Under the pieces are notes generated by a model, which saw only the letters and a list, made by a program, of their open reading frames with translations, was not told the origin of the DNA and ran no database searches. Shown here piece by piece: positions 14,401 to 26,400 of a stretch of DNA of 64,000 nucleotides. Location: assembly GCF_000003815.2 (NCBI RefSeq), contig NC_049993.1:19783694-19847693 (forward strand), written 5' to 3'. Each line of letters opens with the position of its first letter. Positions within the stretch are counted from its first letter, which is position 1. The translations under genes and the position numbers were made by a program. The DNA is from Branchiostoma floridae. Taxonomy: Eukaryota; Chordata; Leptocardii; Amphioxiformes; Branchiostomatidae.

Positions 14401-17400
14401 CTGCGTCAGTGTTGGTCAGCCCGAGTGTATGACCTTACGTGAGCACCATCCAAGAGTATTGCGTAGATCCGCGGACTCTCAGACAGTCAGATGACTGTGA
14501 ACGAGGATGCCACTCAAGTCTTTTCTGTTCTATTTCATTTTTTTTTTACAATAAATCTTTGAATTGTTTGAAACAATTTTGTCAAAAGGGCCTATCAGTA
14601 CCTTTTTTTACAAATCATCACAATAGATGTTACTTGATTTGAATTCCAGATCGCTTGTTGTTGTTATTACTATCATAAAACACAGGAAAGGAGAGAATTT
14701 CTTGAATAAATAGATGTATGACATATCTTTCTGTATAGTCTGCAGATAACGTTAATCATAAAATCATTTTGTTCTGGCCTCTGTGGTTTAAACTACTCAA
14801 ATCTCTCAACTGAGTTGCCCAGGCTATGCACTCTACACTGGGGTTTAGGAAAGAAACTTGTCGGCTACAATTAAAAGTGCTAAAAAGAACTGCACTATCT
14901 TCCGCAAGAAATTATCTACACTGTCTTCTCAAAGCCCCGTATTTTCTGCTTCTCTGCGTTTGACAGCGCTCATCAATACTTCGCTTGCATTTGCATGCGG
15001 TCAGTCAACGTGATGCAGAATACGTGCCATCCTGAATCCACAAGCGATTCGTTCTCATGTAATCACCCCCAAAAGCTCAATAAGGAAAAATTATAAAATA
15101 CACGGCGAGGATAATATCTGTAAGAGGATTCTAAAAGGAAAAGTGTTTTCCCATCAAATTTGAAGACGATTCGTTGTACAAAACCACAATGAAAGCTCTG
15201 CCTAAGCTTAGTCAGCACGTGTTGTCGCTTTACAAGGTTTGCAGGTCGCACAAAGCAACCATGAAGTAGGTAAAACTTTATTCTTCGCCCTTAAACAGGA
15301 ACCTAAGATGCAAAGCAGGTCTTTCGTCTTGAAACAATTCTTCATTTAAAAACTCGCTATAAAAACGTGCATACGTACTGCTCATACCAATCATTTCTAT
15401 GAAAGCCACCGATTTATATGTTATTGACCTTAAATGAATCTTATAAAAAAAACTTCAGAGCGAAGATTCACACTGGAATTGAAGTCTAATAAAAAAGTAA
15501 GTAGATGTCCAAGAATGAAAGTACATTCTCGTCTTATAAGCAATTTTTCATCCTCCAAGCCGCCAGAGATACTTAGCTCGATGAGAGTGTAACCCGACAC
15601 TAAACAGAACAGATGAAAGCGCCGCAAGCCTGCGGGGTCAAAGGTGCGGAAGAACACAAAGTAAAGAAGACGTGGGGTTGATCACACCGTTTGAACTCCA
15701 ATCCATCCGCGTCAGGACCGGTTTACGCCGCGCTTTGTTTGCTGCCGTTTGGCGTTGTTGGGAGGGAAAATATCGCTGTGGCACGCCGAAAAATGTGACG
15801 GAACGGTGTATGGGGAATTCCGACCTGTCAAAAAGCGACGTTTGATGTTGCAAGATGGATGTTACGGCCACGGACCCGCCCAAACGCGACGGCTTCCCGA
15901 ATGTCGAGCAGACCATAAATTCGCCACATTCGCTCGGTAGCGTGTTTGATTCATTGGCAATGACACGGATGTACGGTGGTACATGTTATATCAAAGTCGT
16001 ATTTCACAAAAGGCCCCTCCATAACACGACAGTCTGTCTGTGAAATATTGGAGTGTATATAACATGTTAGCAACATTTCTTTCACTCCCAAATGCCACTG
16101 CCATCATTTCATTTTTCTCGTTGAATGCCTCACGTTAATAAATGCTTAGAATGAATAAACAAGGAAATGTAAAGGTGAGAGCTAATGCAGGAAGACATAA
16201 CATATGACTATTCTATCTTAATGATTTCGGTTTGGTTTGACTCATTTTAGGGGGTCTTTCAAAGTGAGAAAAGACATACAAAACAAATATGAAGCAAGAG
16301 AAAACTTTTTTCTTCGCCCTTAAACTGGAACCTTAGAAGCACAACTGGAACCTAAGAAGCATGTGTCGATTTTTTGTCTCAGGGTGGTAATTCTAAACAC
16401 AGCAAAAGTAGTGAGTACTAACCTTCTTGTGTTAAAAAGAACTTTTACAGTTTAGTGGCTTCTATAAAAAGGTCACTTTAATAAGTAAGCCGTAGGGACA
16501 GTGGGTTGTTATCTACTGTGTCTAGGGAATGGTATTATAAGGTGGAGCTCATCTCTCTCCTTCCACCGCCGTTCACCTCTCCAACAAAGTCAGGTACCCA
16601 TTTTTACACCTGGGTGGAGTGAGGAAAGTAGTCTTAAGTACCTTTCCCAAGGTAACAAGATTGTAGCAAGACAGGATTCTAACCCGGGACCTGTGGGTTC
16701 TGTGCCAAACACCCTGAAGCTAGGCCACACGACTCCACCAGTACAAACTGGGCAAAGAACTGACAGATAGTTTGATCCACTCACACCACCATACTGTAAC
16801 CCCTGTTGTCATTGTTACGTGCGTTTGGTTCTTTAATGTGCTTGAGGTGTGGCCAAACTGTAATGGCGTTGGCGTATGTGTGGCGTTAGTGTGGCGCAAC
16901 TTGTAGAGCGTTCGACTCAGAATCGAAAGGTCTCGAGTTCGATACACGCCGTGCCCCGACGTTGTGCTCTTGGAAAAGACACTTTACACGACTTTCCCCG
17001 ACGGTGGAATGACGCCCACCGAGCCCCTTCGGCTAATTTGTCGAAAGGTTTCAAAAACACACTACGGCTTTGGTGCGCCAATGTGCCAACACCTGCACAT
17101 TGACTTCCACCAACCAACAGCCAATAATTTTATAAAAAGAAACAAACTATAACGTTAATACCTACAAGCAGCACATAGATAGGTGTTTAGAACTTCAACA
17201 CAACCGGTTTACCTGGACTCGAACCCGCGACTTCGCACCCCATACGCGGAATCGCTAACCGATAGACTATGACATCCACTCTCTCCGCACAACTTTCTTA
17301 ACGTTTCATTAACAACACGCGTAAATGAACCATTGAGACGTTCCGGTTTCACTGAGACCAAATTGAAACGCAGTCTCTCTGACGTCACAACCATACGTCT

Positions 17401-20400
17401 CCCAAGTCCCCTTTATGTAGCGTAACCGGAGTTGGATGGCCTCAATTTGCGAAATGGACGCCGGAGCAAAAGGACGCGCTTTACTCAAGTAATCGCCTGT
17501 AGCACTCTGGCCGTGTCGCCTTACACCGAGGTGATACAGTGTGGCAATTTGCAACAAAGTGTCAGTTTGTCTGCTCAGGGGAATGTGGCGAAGGGTGCTA
17601 AAGAAACACCGTTACTGATCGGGACAGGAAAATGAGCGGAAATGTGTTTCAGCCAGTCTAGCCATTGTTAGGTGAAGGCCGCTGTAACACTGTTACAGCA
17701 AAGCCAGCATCAGGGATGGGTCGAAGATAAAGAAAGAAAGTTTATTTGCAAGTTTGTTTATTTTGTTTAGTTGTATTCATCACATAGTGATTGGGAGGGC
17801 AAAATAGGTTCGAACAACCTTTACAAGTTGCCCTCCCTCATGCCTGGAGGCTATTTGCAAGTACATGGCAGAAAAATAGTGGGCATACATGTGACAATGG
17901 GTAGTGATGAATATAATTGTAAAAAGAGACTACTGTAACACCAGTGTTTGCCATAATATTTCTAAACAGGCTGGGTTTGACGTCTTTTGTGGAAGATAAT
18001 AAAAACTGGATATATGGTTTGGATCTTTATTGACAACACAAAAGTACAGTGGCTTTCGTATGGCCTATAAACTACAATAAATAGGTACGGAATAAATCTT
18101 AAACTTTTACTGACCAAACAAGATAGGATAATCAGAAAACCTATACAAAGTCACGCGGGGCAAATTATTTTTCCCTACTTCATTTACCTACAGTTCTGTT
18201 TTTTATGTTTCTCTTCTCTCAAAGTTTAAGGTTTTTAGCACTCTCTCTAGCTGAGTCAACACCACTCAACTTCTCACCCAGCAGAAGAATTTCTATTACA
18301 ATCCAACAGGACGCATTATTGAACTGAATACAACTAAAACTTTGTAGTCCCGTGCTAAGCTCAAGATTGTAACCATTTCTAAAAGCAAATCAAATTCTCG
18401 ATTTATGCTGTTTTGTCCTCGTCATTTATTTGCAGTTCTAATCTTTATTTCTATCTTATCTCTTTAAGGATTTTACCCCTTTCCCTAAATTTTCAGGACA
18501 TGATGACATCGACTTCCATTTTAAGTCAACACCACTAAACTTCTTACTCTGCAGAAGAAATTCTATTGCGACCGAACTCGACATATCATTAGAAACACCC
18601 CAGGAGTAATAAACGACCATCAATCAATACTATAGCGGCATAAAAAGTAATAATCCTTGTTATCATTAATAAAGATATCATCGTCGTTTCCTAATAAGCG
18701 CTAATTAGCTAACGTTTGGTAATTACGCGTGTGATATTCCCGGTGCTGGGAGATGACAACTACGCAGAAATGAACGTCAATACAGCTAGTAAGGTTGCCT
18801 AAAATCAATTGCATGGATGGCGTCAACAGACACTTTGTTTTTGCCGTTTTGCTCTCTTTAAAACAGAATAATTTCGTTCATTAAAAAAATCTAAAACAAA
18901 AAGCGAGACAAATTCTAGAATTATGTTTGTGGGCTTATAGTGAGTTTCGATATTTTTTGTAATAACAAAACAATCTTATATATGTACATTTTTGTATAAA
19001 TGTATTTTGCATTGTGAGAATCCTAAAGATGTGGCCTGTCTGTTTGTGGTATCAAGTTCGACCTAACATTTATCAACAAAAGCTTTCATGAAACCGCCTC
19101 TAAACAAGAGATCATGACATTACTGTGTATCCTTCAAAACAATCGCATAGGAAAAATAGATGTTGTTCCCAAGCTCTACCACCATACATTAAATCCCTGC
19201 CCAACATATCACGCTTTAAAAAGGCAATGTATCAAGTCTTCTCAAGCCAATAGTTTTTTTAATGATTGTGTATCTATTATTATCTGTTTGTATATATACA
19301 TGTATGTTTGTGTATATATTTGCGTTTGTTTATATATGTGTATGTTTCATTGTTTCATATGAACCCTAGTAGACTAGCCCTAAATAGGGCTAAAGGGTAT
19401 CGGAATAAAGGAGCTCTTTTACAGTGTTCAAAGCTGTCTAGTGAAGATAAAATGCACGCAGAGGAGTATACGGCTACTACACAGTATATATGACAGTAAT
19501 CTATACAATGATGCCGCTCGCATCAAAATTGGGGATTTCATGAGACGTTATCTACAAAGCGCCTTAATCCAGCCCAGATTAAGACATAAATCCCCACCTG
19601 TACATGTCGCTGTGGGGATTAGGTTTCCCATAATGACGGATTAGTTAATCCCCTCGGGAAGCTTCGCCTGAACAAAAAGTAAATGATGAAGCGATGTGTT
19701 TAATTAGTATAGAAATGAAATATGAGATTTTGATGAAATACTATCCGGAGGAGTTTTAAATAATGTGTAGCTTTAACGCCTCGGGATAAGGAAATGTCAG
19801 CGCCTACTGTAATGATTAACGTCAAGAAATATTTGTTAGGTTTCGGTTAATGAACCTGATTCCTTATTAATACAAGTTTGCCAAAGAAACCTTGAGTCAT
19901 TTTGTTCATGTGCCCTTTCTATTTAAAAATAAGAACCAAATAACGTGATATATGTCACAAAAAATTACTAATTGTACTAGTTTCTATTGCTAAAATAGTC
20001 TAAATCTAAATCGTCTATAAGTCTGTATTCTTATCATGGTGACGTCATTCTGACATTTTTCTGCCCTCCCCAGGTTGCCATGGTAACCAGGGCACGCCCA
20101 CCGTCCGGACCATCCGCGTCATGTCGGACGACACCGTGACGTTACCGGCCAGTTATGACGTCAGCCTGCCCGTCATCGCGGTCACGTGGAACAAGCTGGA
20201 GGGTCCGGAGAGCGAGAGCACCCGGGTCGGGGTCTACATGTACTCACCCAGGTGGGTATAGCAACCCATGCACTCACCTACACGAACTGGGGGTCTACAT
20301 GTACTCACCCAGGTGGGTCGTGTTAACCCATGCACTGACCCATATATGAATTACCTAACTAAATGGGATTCACAAAGGTGGGATTTAGCAAGCCATGCGT

Positions 20401-23400
20401 TCACCTACACGAACTTGGAGTCTACATGTAATCCCCAGGTGGGTTGTGTTAACCCATCCACTTACCCATATGAATTAGAAAAGCAAATGGGATTTACATG
20501 TACTCACACAGGTGGGTAGTTTTTGCCCAAGTACACACCCATGAACTGTTTAAGTCAATCGGAGTCTATATGTAATCAACCAAGTGGGTTTTAGCAACCC
20601 AAATAGGCAGTCTAAAACTACGCCCGCACTCTCACTAAAGTAGCAATATGATTTAGGGTCTAACACATATGGATTATTCCACTAATGGATATTTCTTGTT
20701 CAAAGCTTTGGTCGGGATCAGTAAAAGAGGAGATGCCCATATCTACATCTAACCAGGATTGTATTATTATTATTAAGAACACGTAAAAAGCACGTACTAA
20801 TATTTTACTCCCCGCAGGGCTAACGGTTGGCTGTCTATGTCACTGAAGGGCCACACCACTCTACTCCCAAACATTTCTGTCATCATCTCTGAATCTTATA
20901 CGCAAACAAACAAATAAATAAAAAAATAGAACACATTCTAACGGTTTTGTTCTACAGGGCTAACGGTTCCCTGTCCATGTCGCTGGTACCGCTGAAAGGC
21001 CGCGCTATTCTGCATTCAAACGACTTTCTCACCATCAATGACGTGATGCATACACAAAAAAACAAGTAATAAAGCACGTTTTAACGGTGTTGTTTTTACA
21101 GAGCTAACGGTTCCCTGTCCATGTCGCTGGGCCCGCTGAAAGGCCGCGCCATTCTGCACCCGAACGGCTCTCTAGTTCTCACCATCTCTAACGTCATTCA
21201 CTCACAAATAAGCACACAAACAAACAAACAAACAAATAATAGAATGGTGTTGTTTTTACAGAGCTAACGGTTCCCTGTCCATGTCGTTGGGCCCGCTGAA
21301 AGGCCGAGCCATTCTGCACCCAAACGGTTCTCTTACCATCAATGACGTCAGCGTGAAGGACGAGGGACAGTACGTCATGACCACGCTAGTGGACGGGCTG
21401 GGTCAGGAGGAGACCTACGTGTACCTGGAGGTTATAGGTCAGTAGGTCATGATAGTATTGAACACGAACTTTGACCCGAAGTACACCATGTATGACGTGT
21501 ACTACAATGGTGCGCCGTGAATTCAGCACCAAGGACAGGTACAGTTTAGCAACTTGGGGCAGTTCAAGTCATCTGCTTGGGTATGGCAAAAAAACGTTGT
21601 ATTTTCAGGGACGATCATGAGAAAATAGGGTAGGTAGATAGGAAATTGATAAACTGAACAAAGAAGTGCAATGTATACAACTGTTCAACGCAATCAACTG
21701 TTAGTCAGGAAGTCTGTTTTGAATTTCGTCAAATTTAAGCTAGCGGGCGAGACAAAAATAGGTCGGTAGGGTAAACGGAAACACAACATTTTCCCCTATA
21801 CCTAAAGAAAGCAATCGTGATAAAAACAGCCTTCGCGACAACCCTTGACCCCTGCTAGTACATTTGCCTTGTATACTATCGTGCAGTAAAAAGGCGGTAG
21901 AGGCTAATCTCCAAGCAGATCCTACAATAGCATAAGATAGCACCAAACTGGCCAAGGAGTGTAGTCAGCCAAAATGTGCACATTGCCCCAGTAGCAAAAC
22001 ACACTCCTAAGCCGGCTTCACTCCTCTGTCAGCTTTTGATACTATCTTATGCCACCGTAGGATCTGCTTGGGGATTAAGTAGAAGTGTATTCTCTGTCTG
22101 AGTATCCTACTGACTCTAGGAGCCTCAGGGTTAACGTTTATTGCTAATACGATGAGTGCCAAAACTAAACCACTTATTTTCTACTCTCTTCTCTTTACTG
22201 AAACATCTATGGCGGCCCTTAACCTGACCGTCATGCTCTACTTACGGCTCGTTCCCAGAACGACCTTTTCCGGGTCATCTCGTGGGTCTGCTCGTTCCCA
22301 GAGCGGTCGTTCCCAGATTAATATGATGATAATGATAATGGAACGGATCACCATTCTGAACTAATGGCGCGTGGTAGCGGGAATGTCTGGTCATCAATCG
22401 AACCCGCGTCGTCATGGAAACATCGAAATATGACACCTGTCAACTTTGACCCCTAATGTTTATGGCCTCGGTGGATCAATGTTGATCATGGTAAAACCGT
22501 AATTCACATCAACCTTACAGCATCGGCTATGGCTAAACTCTTCTCTGCCACAATAGAGCTCTAAATATCGCGAATATTTACCGATTTGGTTGACTATAGT
22601 GGGTGATACTGGCACTTATTTCATTCATTATGATGCAATACATTCAACAAACTTTAAAACGTTATGTTAAACACCATAAAAGTGCCACAAACACAACATT
22701 CTTGACCAAAAAAGTCGACAGACGCTCGCGGGAAATAAACGAGGGCGGAAAAGCGCGCCATTAGGCGACATGCCCTACATACGGCTCGTTACCAGGGCAA
22801 TCGTTTTCCTATCGTCTGCAGGGCGAACTCGTTCCCAGTTGTGTCGTTCTCAGGTCATTCAGACGATGACCATCCTGAAATGGATTAAACAGTTCAGCCC
22901 TAATGCTATTATCTATGTGATTGCCTCTAGGATCTCCTGGGTACCGTTTAAACGCGGTGATAATCATAAAAGGACACTAAAGACGTAATGATAACAGGCA
23001 GCATCGGGTGACTACCTGGGACACGGCCAAGACTCGTATAGGAAGACATTGCACACACCTGTTAAGCATCCTGTAGGTAGCTCAAACACAGAGGACGGTG
23101 TTAGATTCAACCTAACTTTATTTTTGACTGAATGTAACACGTTTTGTCTTGTTTTAAATGTATGGTGGGCCCCTTTGTAAATCGACTTCCGAACGTTGTA
23201 GGGACCATTCACCCGTTTTGAGATGAATTGATAAATATTAATATAAGATAAAAACCTACCAGAGAAAAGAAACTGCGATAAATGAGAGACCTCGTAAGTT
23301 GATATTCGAAGTAAAAGAAGAAAGACTAAATGCAGCTGAAGGATGTTTCCACATCTATACAGAACCCAATAGACGATGATGATGATAATACGTCCACCAA

Positions 23401-26400
23401 AAATGTTGAGTAAAGTTTTAAACAACAGTAGCACTATTAAAAGCGTAATCGATTACATGTGTAACACCAACTTACTCTTACCTTTGAAATTAATAATTGA
23501 AAAAAATAATCAATGTCCAGAAAATGCCCCCCCCCGATAGTAACCTACTTTTCAATGACTTCAACGCACCATGACTTCTATTGATCTCCCATTACCATTA
23601 AATGCATATTGGAAGATATTATCACTATAACGTTAAAGTTACCTTTAACGGCTCTGTGTTGATTACTTGCTACATGCTCTGCTTAAGATGCAATATCTTA
23701 TAGATCGTCGGCACTTTGTAACTAAAAGTGACATTTATCAAAGAGCGTCCGTGCAAAATTCTCTTGTATAAATTTTTTCAGAAATATAGTAATATAATAC
23801 CTATAAAGAAAAGTGTAGCACTAATGCTTCAGGAATCATGCCATAGGAGTCAAATATACCTTTTTGCACCCAAATGCCAGAAAGTTCCTCTTGGGTAGAA
23901 ACGGAAACGCCTCTATGCATATGAAGGTATACTTAGAATACATATTTTGAAAATGTGTTTCTGTTAGACAAATTGTTACGATTTTCAATAATAATCCCCT
24001 GAAAAGTGAAATTATAACGAAGAGCAGTAGGAAGCCAAAATTATACGTCTATCTAAAAATAGAACAAAACAAATCAATTTGCTTCCAGGCAGAAATTGCG
24101 ATGCCCCAGATTTATATCTATAGAGAATTCATTAAGCTGCAAATGCGATTTTAAAAAAATGTGCACATATTTCAAACATACCACCAGTATGCTTTAAACT
24201 TATGGAAGATTTTATCCACATGAAATCTAGCCTTTGGGCGTGGATTCTTCAATGACGTCAACGAATCGATGAATTGCTTCTGGACCTGGCTCAATATTGC
24301 TGCACAAACGGAAATGGCCAAACATTTATGATAATCACAACTGCAGAATAATTTACTGGAAAATCAAAGTGTTCGGTTGATAAAAATCGTTAAAATGCAT
24401 TTCAGACCAGCACCTCAGAGGAATGGTGTTCACCGGTACATTTGTCAACACATAAAAAAATGCTTTTTTTTTCGATATTTCTTCCTTCAACTTTTGACCT
24501 CAAAATGCCAACACGCCACCAAAACGAAATATACTTATACATGTATATATGGCTGAATATCCACCACTATCTAGTGGAATTTTACATTTACCAACACCAG
24601 TATTATAATACAATGCAACTTTTAGGAGACTAAGCAGAAGACATATGCGTCCAACGAAGGAGGCTAACTTAGAAAACATACGGGTCTAATGTAGAAGGCT
24701 AACGTAGAATTCATAGAATAGGATTTCATAAAGCTTTCATTTTGACCACAAAAGACGCTTGCTACAAAAAGAAAGCGACACTGACATACATTGAAATTAT
24801 TTACCCAAGCTATAAAAGTGTTCAAAATAATCCATCAACGAAGCTATCTGATATAAGATGTAAATTCAGGGTGTGTTGAAAAATAAAGTGAAGTACGTAG
24901 ATCGTAGCAATGGTAACAAGAAAACGAAATTGATGAGCGTAGCCTTCATAGAAAGCCTCAGGAACAAACATTCAATGAGATACCCTACTATTGTTTGAGT
25001 AGGCCTGACTCAGTGACTGTGTTTCTCTCCATCTTCATAGTCTGACCGGCCCAGCCTTGTACAAACCATGTTCACAAGTAGGTCAGACAGTATCTGTCTC
25101 CGTTATCTGCGCTACCAGGGGAGAGATAGATGGGTTCCCATGGCTACTGTAAAGACCTGCCGGAGATAACGGCGGCCATGTTGCCTCCCGTGACCTTTCA
25201 TTTGTCGACCTTTGTTTTCTGTGACCATGAAAGACAACTTATTGTCATTTTACAGAAACAAGCAAGACGAAAGCTGTCTTCTGAAATTCGAACCTGCTGA
25301 GAAAACAAGTAACTTAAGGTGATAATGACGGAAGTCTCCAGAATAGAGGTCAGCCGTGACAACGGGAGTACGTCTTCGTTTGTCGTGACGTTTAATCTAT
25401 CCCAGGATTCACTGCAAGACATATGGGCCGTGCTTCTTACAGAAGCATGTCGATTCGTCTTTGTTCACTCCTAGAGGTTATAAGGAGAGAAAACTTTCGG
25501 TATCCGTAGCAAAACGCTCGTCGATAGAGGTCATCTGAATTTTATTGACGGTTACAACTTTCTTTCAACACAAATTTCAAAATGGCCGTACCAATGCAGC
25601 CAAGCATCTTTAATCCTTATGACGTCAGATGCATCCCAGGAGCCATTGCGCGTATGACGCACACCTCACATGGGCTGGGTATCTGATATTTGTTCTAGTA
25701 ATCTAAGAGCTTGGAGAATTAGCTCCAATATCGGTCAGCCCGAATCCTTCGCGTACATCTTGCTTCGTTGTGACGTCAACTGCGAGTGTGAGTTGCTGTG
25801 AGCGTATTTCACAAAAGAGTACGTAAACCGGTTCGTCTCTAGTTATCCTTTAATTTAGAGTTTTGTCACAGAAAAAGTTACCATGGAGGTCAACCCTAAT
25901 ACACGGTGTCCGTCTTGTTGTGACGTTGGTTGTATCCCAAGATTCCTAGCGAGTATGATATGTCATAAAAATAGATCGAAAGATATTAATCGTTTATCCC
26001 CGGGCTTGTGACAGAATACGTTCTATCGTAGAGGTTAACACCTTTCAATGGTGTCCATCGTTTCTTTATACGTTAAAGTAAATGTATCCCATTACTCATT
26101 GTGAGAAGGATTTGCTCTTTGCCGTAAAGTTTACAGAACTAGGTTAAATTGCATTTGTTAGAGTAGTCCTGCAAGCTCTGTTTATTGCAGATAAAGATAG
26201 AATCAAGGTCAAACCTGAGCCAGGGCGTCCATCTTGCTTTCTCGTGAAGGCAAATTGTGCCCCATATCTTATGCAAAGTATAACACATTTGCCCTTTGCT
26301 GTAAATTTTACAGAAATAGGTTAAACTGCATTTCTTCGCGTAATCCAACAGGCCCGAGTTTCTGGCAGAACAAGATAGCATCAAGGTCAAACCTGATCCA

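Noticed and set aside
16889-16960. Functional tRNA-Leu gene
   Set aside because: The anticodon would be CAG, but the long variable arm of tRNA-Leu is missing and the SINE body follows directly.
20818-21205. Mutually exclusive alternative exons upstream of exon 3
   Set aside because: The copies have acceptors but no donors and their frames end in stops, so they cannot serve as internal exons.
23012-23434. 140-codon minus-strand open frame
   Set aside because: No domain pattern, AT-rich composition, no splice context, and it lies in an intron of the opposite strand; a chance frame is likelier.
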